Under the pieces are notes generated by a model. It ran no database searches. It worked only from the letters and a program-made list of their open reading frames with translations, and had not been told where the DNA came from. DNA of 64,000 nucleotides, taken from Heterocephalus glaber. Taxonomy: Eukaryota; Chordata; Mammalia; Rodentia; Bathyergidae. Positions 50,851-63,423 of the stretch are shown here, piece after piece (positions within the stretch are counted from its first letter, which is position 1; each line of letters begins with the position of its first letter). The DNA is taken from assembly GCF_000247695.1 (NCBI RefSeq), contig NW_004624751.1, positions 26,757,175 to 26,821,174 of the forward strand, read 5' to 3'. The position numbers were made by a program, and so were the translations under genes.

Positions 50851-52402
50851 CACTAAAGGATATGTGTTAAAGAAATGGAGAGGGTGGAAGGTGGAGGTGA
50901 GGGGTAAAGTGGGAAGGAATGAATAGCAATATCATGAAAATGTGCAGCAGATAGCTTTGATTATGTATGTACAAATAAATATAAAAACATCAAAATACTA
51001 TCCTTCATTCATACTTAGCAAAAAAAAAAAAAAATCAGACCAAAGTTACATTTTTGACTCACTTTACTACTGTCCCAAAACCCTTTCCAAATTTTTATGA
51101 TGTTCTGTTGCATTCAGAGACACTGGAAAGTGCCACGAGGTTAGCCTCACACACTGTTCCTATGGAGGCCCACCCCCTCCCTCATTGGGAAGCTCCATGC
51201 ACTGTTGCTTTGACTTTCCCATACCCAGCTCTGTTTGAATACTGTGGATAAGTTTTAGGGAAGTCATTTCCTCTCACAGTGAAGCCTCCTAGGCACTCTA
51301 CTGGCAGTTACAACAATCAGCCTTACAAAAGAAATTACTCACTAAAAGATTATATATTTCTTTAAAGTTGAGGCAGTAAACCATGAAGTCTCTTTTTGCT
51401 AAATCATTGTACAGCTTTTAGTTGTGTACTGTCATAGAAATACTCATTTAAGGCAGGGGTCAGTAAATGAGTCTGCTTTGTCCACACTTGGGTAAGGTAT
51501 GGTAACACTTTCAAGGCCGGGTGCACCCAGTCTACTCAGGTGCTACATTCTGGGTATGACTTTGTAATGAAATGGCAAGCTGTAGGTTAGATTTATATGT
51601 CTTTGTCCTGATTTCCTGAGGGTTTTCTTTGGGCCACACAAGCATCCAAACCAGCTCTCCAGCCTTGTTTTTATTTGCATTTCAGTTCACACCAGGAGGC
51701 TTTGTCAGCCAATAGATCAATGAGAAAAGTCTCAAGAATGTTGCCATGCTCTCAAGGTAATTTATTTGTTGATATTTCTTCAAGCAGATGATTCCTGGAT
51801 ACATACGTCATCAATAGCTGGAATTATACAGGTGCTAGATAATTTGGTCATTTCCTCACCCTTGCCTTTCTTCAGGGTGTTTGGGCTATAGCTATGATCT
51901 CCAACTTAAACACTGATAGTTTCACTGTTTTTTATTCTCTCTGATTTAATGACTAGGAAACAACAGCATGAAATAGTTAAAAGTATAGAATACCAGGATG
52001 CTTAAGATTAAAAATACCTTCGGGCTTTATTTTTTAAAAAACTCAGTGCTATAACAAAATGGTATTCTCTTAGAAAAATTGTTTTAGTCCCAAATGGCCA
52101 GTGCAGGTTTTCACAGTACATACTGCATTGTCTTCCCACCAGAATCACATGGTTGCTGTCAACACAATGAGGTCCTTGTGCTTTGTCCATGTGCTCTCTG
52201 GATTTAATATATTTCTCTCCCAACAGTGTAATAAGTATAATTTACATCACTTCCCATTTAGTCTATATTCACCAATGAACGCCTACACGGCAAACACTTG
52301 AATGATGTGGATTTCAGAAATAAATTACATTTTCCTTATACAGAAACAACTTCTACATGATCTCTTTTCTTTAATATTTTTATGGTGTTAGGTATGTGTT
52401 TG

Positions 52403-52404
<2 letters not shown>

Positions 52405-52440
<36 letters not shown>
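52405..52440 (+). repeat. (GA)n microsatellite
   Basis: 18 GA/AG units following TGTAT. Confidence 0.95.
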
Positions 52441-52443
<3 letters not shown>

Positions 52444-52893
52444 CAGTTATATAAGACCATGATGACATCAGCAACACAGACTTATGTAAGTATTCTAAAA
52501 ACAGGACCAACCAAGAATTAAGTGTATAGCCATCATGAAAGCCCCTTGCTCTTCCAGTAATTATAGTTTCCATTCACATATTACAATCTTTTATCTGGAA
52601 GAGATGGCAAGACACTGAACATCCATGCCATGAGCTATTGTGGTGTCCTGGTCCCTTAGAATTTTCCATCTGTTCCAAAGATACAGGTCATTTCAGTCTT
52701 AGACTCCTTCTACCCTCTAATGCTTGACCATAGAGTAGGCCACAGGGGATGTGGCCACGGAGGATTAGACATCATTGTTCATTCTGTGGAACTTAACTTC
52801 TCTTCATGGATGATTTGGAGCCATTGCTGTGTAATAAGCTCTGCATGAGTCCAAATAGTCATATGAAACCTTGGGTTGATTTCCTTTGTACTA

Positions 52894-53068
52894 CAGTTGT
52901 ACCTCGGTTCATGAACTTCATTCATTTCATGATTCTGGGGAAGATGACCAAGGTTGTGTTCATCACCATATGTGGAGTTCATGAATGAAAGCAAATTTTT
53001 GCTGAATGCTTCTGTTTGCAAACAGAATTGTTTGTGAACAAAAACATTCATAAACTGAGGCGTTACTG
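52894..53068. mobile_element. Tigger/mariner-like inverted-repeat element (175 bp)
   Basis: TA-flanked. The left end 'cagttgtacctcggttcatg' pairs with the right end, whose reverse complement is 'cagtaacgcctcagtttatg'. Length and flanks are typical of a non-autonomous pogo/Tigger MITE. Confidence 0.75.
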
Positions 53069-53678
53069 TATATGTATTAATATTATCTAAGTGAGCATGC
53101 AATTTCTATTTGATGTACCTAAAACATGGGGATAGAGTTAGAAAATTACATGACATCTATTCTGCTCAATTACTCATAACTCCATGTTACTATAGTTACT
53201 CATAGCAATTTTATTTGCATAAAATAAAAGCACATATTTGAGTTACTCTTCTATAGAGAGAATATACTTCTTGATAAGAGATATGAAAACATTGTACTTA
53301 AGACAAAAATCCTTGACCAAAGTAAGCTGCAGCTTATTAAGATAAGTAGATAAATACACGATTCCTATATATTTAAGCTATAAATGGATAGGCAGCAGCA
53401 GAATTGGCCAAAGTGTTATGAAAGTTTGAGGAAGAGAGAATAGCTCTGTAGTACAAGTAATCCACTGGACTTCCCATCCCTGAGATGTACATTGTATTAT
53501 AAAAGCCTAGATTTTATTCTATGCCCAATGGAAAATCAAAGGCTCCAGAAGATTTCTGTAAACTTTGAGAGTACAAACTTGGGGACAAAGAAGGCAGGGC
53601 TGCTTGCATTATCACAATTTCACAATCACCTTATTCTTGGCTTAAGGTTCACTTCAAGATCTGCTGTGTGCTATCTGT

Positions 53679-53755
53679 GGAATGGATTGGATTGGAACAG
53701 AACGGAATGAAATGGAACGGGACAGATCAGCAAGGCATGGCACAGCATGGAGTAA
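53679..53755 (+). repeat. degenerate GGAAT/GGAAC pentamer tract
   Basis: Successive ggaatgg, attgg, ggaac, gaacgg, ggaatg and ggaacgg units, then ggcatggcacagcatgg. It resembles degenerate (GGAAT)n satellite-type DNA. Confidence 0.7.
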
Positions 53756-53929
53756 GCATGTGCTTTAGAAAGCATATGTGTTTTAGAAAGAATATAAGAA
53801 ATAGTTTGAAAGCATCTAGTTCACTACTCCATCTCTCCTCTTCCCGTGTCCAGCTTCTCCTAAAGCAAAGCCAAGTGTGCTCATCTCTCACACTAAGCAG
53901 TTTCTCCATTGTGATGCTTAATTGTCTGT

Positions 53930-54310
53930 CTCACATTGGCTGGGCCACAGTTCCCATATATTTGGGTAAGCATTATTCTGGATGTTTCTATGAAAATGTT
54001 TTTGGATGAGGTTAACATTAAGTAGGTGGATTCTGAACAAAGAAGATGAGATTACTCTCTATAATGTGGGTGGTCCTCATCAAATGAACTGAAGGCCTAA
54101 ATAGAACAAAGACTCGCCTCTTCTAAGCAAGAAGAAATTCTGCCAGCCCACTGCCCTTGGACTTGAACTGCAGTGCTTCCCTGAGTCTTCAGCCTGCCAG
54201 CCAACCTCATCAAACTTTGGATTTGTAAGCCTCTACAATCATATAAGCCAAATTTTTAAATAAATCTCTATATGTAAGTACACACATCTGTTGCTTCGGT
54301 TTCTCTGGAG
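53930..54310 (+). mobile_element. old interspersed repeat, probably LTR-derived
   Basis: 'ttggctgggccacagttccc', 'ccataatgtgggtgg'-type sequence at 54060, 'ctgccagcccactgcccttg' and 'ggtttctctggaggacccc' follow the order of a very common mammalian repeat. I cannot name the family with certainty. Confidence 0.6.
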
Positions 54311-54984
54311 GACCCCGACCAGTGAATCCATTTACGTGGTTACTAGAGCTACTTACTGTCCATCCCCCTGACCTTGGGAGTCCTACTTTCTTCTCTACCT
54401 GACCAATCTATATATGTTGCCAAATGAAGGTAGTATTTTCCTTGTGAAAATTCTGGTGCCAGATGCAGTTTGGAATGGAGATATTAAAGTTAGCTTCCTG
54501 AAGGATGTGGCACTTGAATATGAGGGCAGCTGCAATTTAAGGCTCAGATTAGATGATGCATTTTGCTCACAAAATGAAGTTGTTGACTGATCCTCAAAGC
54601 TGGAAAGGAAGCAGAATTGCTTCAAGATTGATTTATCCCAAAGTTCCTGTTGTGCTTCACTGAATCTTGCCACCCCTGTCCCTTCTGGAAGCTTCCAAGG
54701 TTATCAGGCCTCACACATGAGTATAATAACCATGAAAAAGGAAACGGTACCTAGAAATTCTCCCAGAAGTGCAAATGGAAAGGAAAGCCCTTAGCAAACC
54801 TCTCTTCCAGTTTTATTGGTCCAAATTTAGAAATAGGCATAATACTGAGCCAGTCCTTGATGAGGAAATTTTAGACCAGTGCAGTCCCTTTGTGTGGAAA
54901 GTTGGGATCAACTTCTGAAAGGTAAGAGCTTCAAAGGAAGGAGGAAAATGGGGGTTCAAAGTGAGCTGGAGATTTTTGTTTGTT

Positions 54985-55560
54985 TTCTTTTTCAATTTTT
55001 ATTTTGAAAATTTTTAAACTTGAAGAAAAGTTTAAAACAACAATGAACACCATCCAGCTAGATTTGCAGTGCATCACAATACTACACAGCTTTTAACTGT
55101 TAAAGTACAAATTGTGGGCATCTCTATTGTTTTCTCTTGAACACTTTAGGATCTAAGAATAAAGATATTCTCCTACCAAAGTTATGAAGATATTTCAGTA
55201 AGGTCCTTCATAGATTTTTACTTTGGGAATCCAGATCCTAATAGGGATCACACAATCACCAGCCCTTTTTCATCTGTTCTCTTCATCTTTGCTTGTTGTA
55301 CGTCTGGAGGGTTTGTTTGCTTAATGTTGGTATTTTATGATAACAGCACTTTTGGAGAATTTGGCCATTTGCTTGGAAGGTGTCCCTCAGTGTAAATTTG
55401 TTTGTTTATGACCAGGTTCAGCTTAGACATGTTTGAGCCTGGATGCTATATAGGTGATGTGCATTGCATCAGGAGAGATGTAATGCAGTTTGTCCCATTA
55501 ATGATAATGTCATATTTGATCCCTACTATAAAGGTCCCTACCTTTTCCTTGAGTTTGGGT
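54985..55560 (-). mobile_element. old LINE-type 3' fragment, antisense
   Basis: 'tttattttgaaaatttttaa', 'aggatctaagaataaagata', 'ggaaggtgtccctcagtgta' and 'gcatcaggagagatgtaatg' then 'tttgtcccattaatgataat' are in the order of a common L1M-type 3' UTR read backwards. Confidence 0.6.
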
Positions 55561-55812
55561 TTTGTTATGTCCTTAGTCCACAAAGACTTTGCAGAAGTTA
55601 CTTTAGTTAAACAATAAGTGTATTTATTAAAGTAAGAAATCCAAAGCTTAGTTCTTCCTTACCTTTTTACTTCAACTTATAGGTGTTCTTATTTTTATAA
55701 ATCTATAAATATAACATTAGTTTTTAAGGATCTCATAAAAAATTCTCCTCAACATTAAAAACTGAACTTGTAAATTTTATACAACTGATTTCTCTTTTAA
55801 GAACTTTAATAG

Positions 55813-55893
55813 GGCTGGGGATTTAGCTCAGTGGTGCCACTGCCTGCCTCACAAGCACAAGGTCCCAAGTTTGATCCCCAGTACCAAAAAAAG
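55813..55893 (+). mobile_element. ID SINE with exact 13-bp target duplication
   Basis: 'ggctggggatttagctcagt' through 'gatccccagtacc' and an A-rich tail, between agaactttaatag copies at 55800-55812 and 55894-55906. A full-length sense copy, useful as a local reference for the ID consensus. Confidence 0.96.
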
Positions 55894-56048
55894 AGAACTT
55901 TAATAGATTAACAACAAGCAGTCCCAATTCTCATAAGTCTATTAAATTTTGAGTACAGTGATTTTTTGAAAATTCTGTTTCAGTTTCGTATGTAAATGTA
56001 AGATTTCAACTTAAAATTTTAAAATATTTAATTAATTTTGTCAGCATT

Positions 56049-56355
56049 TTTCCATAAAAATAATTTTATTTTGAGATAATTGGAGAGTTGCAGGTAGTTT
56101 TAAGAGATAATATAGCCGGGGATTTAGCTCAGTGGTTTTGCCGCCTGCTGCTCAAGCACAAGGACCCGAGTTCGAGAGATAATACAGACAGATTCTGTGC
56201 CCTTTGTCTAGTTTTCCTTAAAAAATCTTACAGTACTACACAACATCACAACCAGGATATTGATGTTAATACAATTCATAAAATTTGATGAGGTTTCCCA
56301 AGTTTCACTTGTACTTATTCTGTCTGTATGTGTTTAGTTCAATGCAATTTTTATA
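56049..56355 (-). mobile_element. old L1-type 3' UTR fragment, antisense, interrupted by an ID
   Basis: 'attttattttgagataattg', 'cacaaccaggatattgatgt' and 'gtgtttagttcaatgcaatt' are landmarks of a common L1M-type 3' UTR. It is split by the tail-less ID at 56116-56175. Confidence 0.7.
56116..56175 (+). mobile_element. 3'-truncated, tail-less ID retrocopy
   Basis: Starts 'ccggggatttagctcagtgg' and stops at 'gagttcga' in the B-box/T-loop. It lacks 'tccccagtacc' and any A-tail. It is flanked by gagataatatag (56104-56115) and gagataatacag (56176-56187), a 12-bp duplication with one mismatch. The host repeat reads through once the insert and one duplication copy are removed. Confidence 0.88.
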
Positions 56356-56500
56356 ATTTTTATTAGTATATGTTTGTGATACCTTATAATTACATTAATC
56401 TAGGGGAACTGGTGCATACATATATTGCATCTTAATTATCTTTACTTCCCCTTCCCCTCCCCATCCTCCCATCTCCCATCCTCAGATCCCCTTCCCATCT
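56347..56500 (-). mobile_element. L1-type 3' UTR tail, antisense
   Basis: 'tttttattagtatatgtttg', then 'cttaattatctttacttccc' and a long C/T tract. Same layout as 7960 and 28240. Confidence 0.65.
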
Positions 56501-57079
56501 CCACAAAGAATTTCTCAAATGACTTATTTTACATTAGAGTCATAAGATTAACAAGCAAAGTTCTCTCAGTCATCACAAGCACATAGTGTTAAATGTACAC
56601 AGATTTGTTATTCATAAATATTAACCCTGTGGTTTTGATTCTCACATACTTTTATACTTAATTATAAATGGTCTTGGAATCAAAAGGAAACAATTATAAA
56701 ATTTCATATCATTTAGAGGTTACTTTCTCAGATGGCTGAAGTGCCATAAGACCAGAGTTCTTATTTTGAGACACTGATGTATTCTTCCCAACATGGATGG
56801 GAAAATTATGGATCTTGGAATAAGGAGCCCTACTTATTTATATAACAGGAGATCCATTACTGAGCAAAAATGGCTATGTACCCCACATGCCTGACTTAAA
56901 TTTTTTTTACCTAATTCTTCTATATCCTCAGAACTTCTAGGGAAGCTCTATTTGATTGGATTTATATTTATTTGGTTATTGATACACTTAATTGTTTCCA
57001 TACATTCCTGACACATGCTGTTCCCTTGCCTCAACATCCTTTGCTGTGTGTCTACTTAGTGAATTTGAGCTGTTAGCAA

Positions 57080-57150
57080 GCAGAGATGGTGGCTTGTTCA
57101 TCTGTGTCCACAGAGCCTGGCACATGATAAGCACTCGAAAACAGTGACAG
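57080..57150 (+). mobile_element. possible L2/MIR 3' tail
   Basis: 'gagcctggcacatgataagc' followed by 'actcg' is the common L2/MIR-type end. Too short to decide. Confidence 0.4.
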
Positions 57151-57428
57151 TTGTATAAGTGATCCAATTTAGAGACAGGGTTTTGCTAAGGAAAGAGAAA
57201 TAGTGAAGTTGAAAGCATACTCTGAACTAGATCGCAGAGCTCTAAAGACTAAATTCTGAAATTTGAACTTTGTTATTTAGGCAATGGCCATCTAGTGATA
57301 TTTTTTATTCCTAAAAATGAACATTCTAGTAAATTTTTTAAAAACTAGGTCATACCTTAAGTGCTTTCACACACATACAAATAGTTTTCTTAAGGAGCAT
57401 AATAAAATAATTTATAATGAAACTTTTA

Positions 57429-57515
57429 GGGCTGGGGTGTAGTTCAGTGTTAGAGTGTGTACTTAGCAAGTGTGAGGCCCTGATTAATTCCCAACACTGC
57501 AAATAAATAAATGAA
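57429..57515 (+). mobile_element. ID SINE, diverged
   Basis: 'ggctggggtgtagttcagtg', 'acttagcaagtgtgaggccc' and an A/T-rich AAAT-repeat tail. Confidence 0.8.
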
Positions 57516-60469
57516 TACGTACATACACACTATTTACATGTCAGTGAGAGGGTTATTGAAATATATTCCATAATCTTTCAATGGAATTTCCCTACATATC
57601 TGTAATACTTTATGATAAAGCTTGAAATTCTCTTATTCAAAACTTTAAAAATAGGTTGTTTATCAAGATATCAAAGCACTTCCCAGGAAAAGTTTGAAGA
57701 CAATTACAAATACAAGTGCCATTTTATCCAAGAGCTTCTGCTCACACTCAGCCAATGACTACACCGACTAGCATCAGATTACCTTCCTATTTCTATTTCA
57801 ACCCACAGTCTTACACCAATTCAAATATGTATATGTCTTTTCATTTCTCTGACTTCAGTACTTCTGCATCTTTCAGGGGAAATTCTTTAAGACAATTCAC
57901 AGCTGGAAAGCCCCAAATTGAGACCATAAAGTATTTAGCAATGGCTTTCATTGAATTATTTGATTATGGTTGAATTTAAAAATCATGATTAAAACAATTG
58001 TGAAACTCGGAATGGCAGCTGATGCACACAATTCACTCTAATCAGAAAATTGAATTTTTCTTCAAGTAAAAAAATATGTTGACTGTTGTTCTTGCTGAGT
58101 ACATAGAAATGTATATGAGAAACTTAGTGTTCCCATGAGAAATGCTTCTCTCGGGTTGGGGCGTTCAGTGGATGATCAGCCAGCCCCTGTGACAGTACAC
58201 ATCGCAGGGAAAAGAAGGCACAGCCTACATGATACTTTCTCACAGCCAGAGCAAGTGGGAACAAGCCACCTCCTCATACCATTGTTTTCTTTTTTCTTCC
58301 AATATTAATGTATTTTATTCTAACACTGTCATTTCCTGCCTTTTGTGAGAAATTCTGTAATATCAGAATCTCTCATCCCAGATGGGGCTTAAAGAAAGTG
58401 TGTTTCCTTTTTTTTCTTTTTTTTAAAAACTTCATTCTCTACACTGATATGGCTATCTTCTTTCACGTAAGTCAAAACAATAGTCTCTTTTTTATCATGT
58501 GTAACTGACATGTTTATTCACCAAGGTACTGACTGTAACTTACATATTTAGATTTCTACATGTACACAAACTAGTTATTTTCCACTATAACCTTGAAGAA
58601 GTACTCTTTTGACATTTTCTTGTCCCTTATCTGGGGAGTGTGATGTGTAAAATGCTTGTCACCCATGCAGGGCAAAGGGTGGCATTTTCTGTGGATTGCT
58701 AACTGATGGAAGGTGTGAGCTTCTATTAAAACCTTTAAGACATCAAAGATGGCAAAGGAAACCTTTTGACTTCACTGTTTAATCTCATGACAGTCTGTGT
58801 ATATAAAGACTATCACTGGACAGAAACCAATAATAAAGTCCAAAAGTAGATAAAAGCATAAATGCTGAAGCCAAAGTATTTGTAGAGCTCTATAAATCTG
58901 TTAGGCAGAAGTTACAGTTTTATCTTTACATGCAGGTAAGTCTCAAGGTTAACTGCTCCATAAAACCCCACACATGCTTGTGTTTGGCATCTTTTCTCTT
59001 CCTTATCAGCAGAAGTGGGGCTCCCCCATTATATTTCCGCTTCTTTAAAACACATTATTGTTAAGAGCTTCCTCAGCCTTAGAGTTCAGAAAATGCCACT
59101 GGTCTGTTGGCATCAGTTCACAAATAACATTTTTGAAGTAAATGTACAGATTGAGAGTAACCTCAATCATGGCTATCAGGGGCATGATGGTGGGGAAAAG
59201 GGCTTTCTGCCAGACTGGAGACAGACTCTTCTTCATGTATGCCAAATAAACTAGGTAGAATAGTGCAACTGGGAGTGTTTCTAGGACAGCAAGTTTAAGA
59301 AAGAACCTTTGGATAAAATACCCTGACAGAGCTGCAGCCTTGGTCCTTGTTACACAAGGTTTAAATCTTACATTTAAAATGTTAATGTGAAGAGCATTCA
59401 CTTTAAGACCAGATGGAGTGGTCTTAGACATTGGTTATTCAGTTTTCTAGCAGAGCAATGCCTGCAAGTCCCTTGCCCCAGGGGACATACATATCTAACA
59501 CTGCCAGTAACAGTGCCATCCCCCTGCAGTGTCGGAGGTGTACATGGGATAATGTGTTTCAAATGCAATGCTCAGGAAGATCAGCTTCACTCTCCACTCC
59601 TGTTTCCTCCCCAAGGGAGTTGAGAAAGTAGTCTGTTTCATTGCCTTGAAAGGAGGATACATGCTGGTTCTGTCCTCTGCCTGTCTCAGAACACCCTGTC
59701 TTTAGGATTCTCAGGTTCTCCTTCAGATGTAAAGCAAAGACCATTTGATCATCATCATTGCCTTATAAGGGACATGGGGCCGCTTCCCCTTCAAGCTCCT
59801 GGAAAGTACAGTACAAGAGATATTTTTGCTTGTGAGTATGGACTGTAAGATGGTACGTGGCTTAAACCTATGCAGATTGATAACTACTTTATTTGATGGT
59901 CAGTTCAAAGGTGGTCTAACCCACCTCCCCAGTGACTATATTTCCTGTTTGTTTACATAGTATTTGAAATTACACATTAGACTTCATGTATTTATCTAAG
60001 GCTGCTTATCACTTACTACGTGAGCCTTGAAGGGCAAAAATCACACCTTAGTATGAATGTGTTTGTAAATGTATTTTGAGGAACAGGTTTGGATTAAGAG
60101 AGAAAAAAAAGAAAGTACAAAATACCTTCTGTTACTGCATTCTTTTCTGCGGCAGTGGTTGTGGTTGGCTTCAGTGGTTGGGAGTTACACAAGTGGAAAT
60201 GGGTAGAGTGAAACATTTGAAAGATACATAAAGGAGAGATAAGAGGGCTGGAAAAGAAATCTCTCCTTAATTTGTGGTTTTTCTTTGGGAAATTCTGCCT
60301 AAGAAGTAAAGGGTGTATTATTCAACAAGGGACACACAGATAGAAGGAATTTGTTCACTCATCCACAAGGATCCACACATATCAAATGCTCAAATGGAGT
60401 AGTCCATGTAATAATCAGAAGGAAAATGTTTATAAAAGTTATGCCCTGCAAATGGTGACATTAAAAGTG

Positions 60470-60595
60470 TAGATCTTTATCCCATTTTACAGATAAGGAA
60501 ACTGATGACCACAAAATTTAACAAATTTGTCAGAAATCTCCTGACCTAAAAATAGCCCTAGAACTCAAGTGCATATCTTAGGACACAGTCTTCAT
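60470..60595 (-). mobile_element. MIR relic
   Basis: 'cccattttacagataaggaa' then 'actgatgaccac', antisense MIR core. Confidence 0.6.
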
Positions 60596-61856
60596 GGTGC
60601 TAAAGAACTCGTCAGCTACCAGTGTGGAGTTGTATCATAAATAAAGAAAATATATACAAATTTTTTCTGAAGAGGCAAGAATAATATTCATATTATAGAG
60701 GGAAGCTCAGGGTTCAATTAGGCTAATAATAACCCTAGATGTTGTGACCAATCCTGTAGCTTACTAGTAGTGTTTGTTTCAGGTAAATGGATCAGGCTTC
60801 CAGATTCCTGAATTCTTTATACCTGTAAAATATGAAGAATGCATGGTAAATAACTCCTTGGATGATATATATTTAAATAAAATATGGTGTCTAAAGTTTG
60901 AGGTTCTGCTTATTTCTCTCACTTTTGCCCTTCACATCTGCACAAAACTGCCTCTCTGTGACTCCAGTGAATGCCCAGGGAAACATTTGGGATCTTATTC
61001 TTGGTACTGTTCACCTCATTGAAATATCTCATCTTTTATTTGCAATGTGAGAAGCTATTTCTTATTTCAAGATAATAGATTTCTAAAGAAGCTATTGAAA
61101 TAAGTTAATATTTGTTTAGCCAAACTTATCATCTCTTTCTTGCTATAGATTTGTTCCTGATTTCTACCAATGACCTTTTTTTCAACGTAAGAGTGAATAA
61201 ACCTTGGACTTTCCCAGATTAAAAATACACATAAACCTGGAAGCAACCACCACAAAATATCACTGAGTAAATATGATAAAATGCAGAAGTAGATCATTTA
61301 CATTCAGTGAGTAACAAGGTATTTGCAGGAATTAGCTGTCCTTGGTCAGCCCAATTCTGCTCATACAGCTTATGCTTTCACTTTATTGATGCCCATAAAT
61401 AAACACTCCTTGTCTTAATGTGTCCTGTTTCAGCATTCAGCACACAAAAGCCTGTATTTTATAGCTATGGGCCCAACTCAACCTCAAGGAGAATTGTGTG
61501 ACTCCTTTCCTCTTGCGTGTGGGCTTTCAATTAGGATCGACAATTTGCTGCTTGTGGATCAGTTACCCACAAATTAGCCCTACTGTCCTTCCATTCCTAC
61601 TGATCATCTTTTGGGCTTTTTCATTGCTCTGAAGAAACATTTGAGAGGAGCTATTGTTCTGAAGAAAGAAGTGAAACTAATACCTACAAGAACAGAGGAT
61701 TGTGTGGGTGCAGGAAATGAGTAGGTGTGGAGACAGTTTCTGTTTTTGCTCTTGGATAATGAGGCATTAAGTATAGAATGGAAAAGTTCTGAGTGTGCTG
61801 CACTTATTATTATTTATATTAATAAATATATGTATCTGAATGAATATGAGTGGTAC

Positions 61857-62044
61857 ATTATACTGAGGATTGGATTGAACCCAAGGCTTTGCACTGAGTC
61901 ACAACCCTAGCCCCTTTTTGTTTTTATTTTGAGACAGGGTATCACTAAGTTGCTAGGTTGCCCAGGCTGGGCTCAGACATGCAATTCTCAGTCTCAGCCT
62001 CCAAGAGTGCTAAGATGAGTGGTGTGTGCCACCACACCTGGCTT
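61857..62044 (-). mobile_element. B1+ID dimer, antisense
   Basis: The antisense ID-like part (61857-61913, 'ggattggattgaacccaagg', 'actgagtcacaaccctagcc') is joined to an antisense B1 (61914-62044, 'gagacagggtatcactaagt', 'gtgtgccaccacacctggct'). In sense orientation it is B1 then ID, as at 830. Confidence 0.85.
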
Positions 62045-62139
62045 ACACTTACATTTTTAAGAGAATTTCATCAGCAAAGGTAGGGACAAACTGCATTCAC
62101 AGTCCAAGTGGAATTTAGAAATACTTGAAGAGCTCTTGC

Positions 62140-62345
62140 ATTTACTATGTGCCCCTGATAATATGTGCCTAATAAATATTGTCTCATTTAATCCTTACAT
62201 ACTCCTGCAGGGCAAACATTGCTATACTGATGTTAGCGGTAAAGACCCTGAGGCTTAAGGAAGTCAGGAACACACACAATGAGTAAGTGCCAAAGCTAAC
62301 CTGTATATCCAGGCTCTTAATCACATTGATGCTGTATCCAGTCAT
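62140..62345 (-). mobile_element. MIR SINE
   Basis: 'attgtctcatttaatcctta', 'gtaaagaccctgaggcttaa' and 'gagtaagtgccaaagctaac' are in reverse-complement MIR order. Confidence 0.75.
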
Positions 62346-62540
62346 CATGGTAATCCACTCTTAGTCAGAATCCACATCCTGGCCCTCATGAAAACTGACA
62401 CAGTTAACACAATGTGCTGTTTTTATTCAGCAGTAAAGCAATGGCATTAACTATGCTCACCTAGTTTTATTTGCCCTAGTTTTCCTATATCTATTGCATT
62501 TTCTCATTTTGTTTTGAAGATTTAAAGGTAAAGGAATTCC

Positions 62541-62685
62541 TGCCGGCATGGTGGTGCACACCTGTAATCCCAGCACTCAGGAGTCTGAGGCAGAAGAATA
62601 GCCGTGAGTTCAAGGCCAGCCTGAACAACATAGTGAGACCCTGTCTCAAAACAAGACAAAATGAAAAGTAAATAAAGAAAGAAGT
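62541..62685 (+). mobile_element. B1 SINE with target duplication
   Basis: 'gccggcatggtggtgcacac' through 'gtgagaccctgtctcaaaac' and an A-rich tail. Flanked by taaaggaat at 62529-62537 and 62686-62694. Low divergence. Confidence 0.92.
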
Positions 62686-62984
62686 TAAAGGAATCCCGCT
62701 AAGAAATATTTGAGGAACTATCAATATCTATCAGACACTATAAAAATCAGCAAGGAATTAGAAGACACATCTCTGCCATAATGCGTTTATCTAACAAATA
62801 CTTACTGAGCATCCAGTTTTTTAAAGCCACGTTTTGTTTAGATACAAGGAATGAAAAAGTGTGTGACTGATTTTCCACACTCCAAAAGTCTGCAATTCTG
62901 TGAGGAAGCAGGCCAGAAAAAAACGAAGTGGAATACAGTGTGAGAATTGCTCTGGATGTCATAGAAATATAGGGTGGTATATGA

Positions 62985-62987
62985 GTA

Positions 62988-63028
<41 letters not shown>

Positions 63029-63031
63029 ATG
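62985..63031 (+). repeat. (TG)n microsatellite
   Basis: Two TG blocks separated by TATA. Confidence 0.95.
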
Positions 63032-63238
63032 ATTGTGTAATACTTAATCCAAACTTGGCCAACAGAGAAATCTTCTCGCAAGAAGTGACACCTGCACCAA
63101 GTCATAGAAGGCAAATACAAATCTGTCAGGTGAGAGGATAGATGAAAAGGGAAAAACAAATGAACTAGAATAGGAAAGGAGAAAGCTTTGTGGTTTGGAG
63201 AAACAGCAATGGCAATTTAGTATGTTTAGAGTATGGAT

Positions 63239-63415
63239 CAGTGGTCTCAAGTATGCAGAAAATTAGACTAACCTAGGGAGCTTTGAAAAACTCCCCAATG
63301 TCTAAGTTACACTCCATATCTACCATACAGAATTTCTGCAGATGAGATGGAAACATCAGTAATTTTTAAAGCTTTCTGAGTGATTTCAACATGAAGTTAA
63401 GTTTAGGACCCACTG
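63239..63415 (+). mobile_element. MER5-like hAT fossil, copy 1
   Basis: Starts 'cagtggtctcaagta', has 'cctagggagctttgaaaaac', and ends 'ggacccactg', in MER5A order. Confidence 0.6.
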
Positions 63416-63423
63416 CTATAGTG

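Noticed and set aside
51440..51660. Possible third copy of the 'gggccagatagtaa' repeat family
   Set aside because: Only 'caggggtcagtaaa' and 'gggccacac' resemble it. The interior does not follow the family order.
52779..53102. 107-codon minus-strand open frame
   Set aside because: It mostly covers the Tigger-like inverted-repeat element at 52894-53068.
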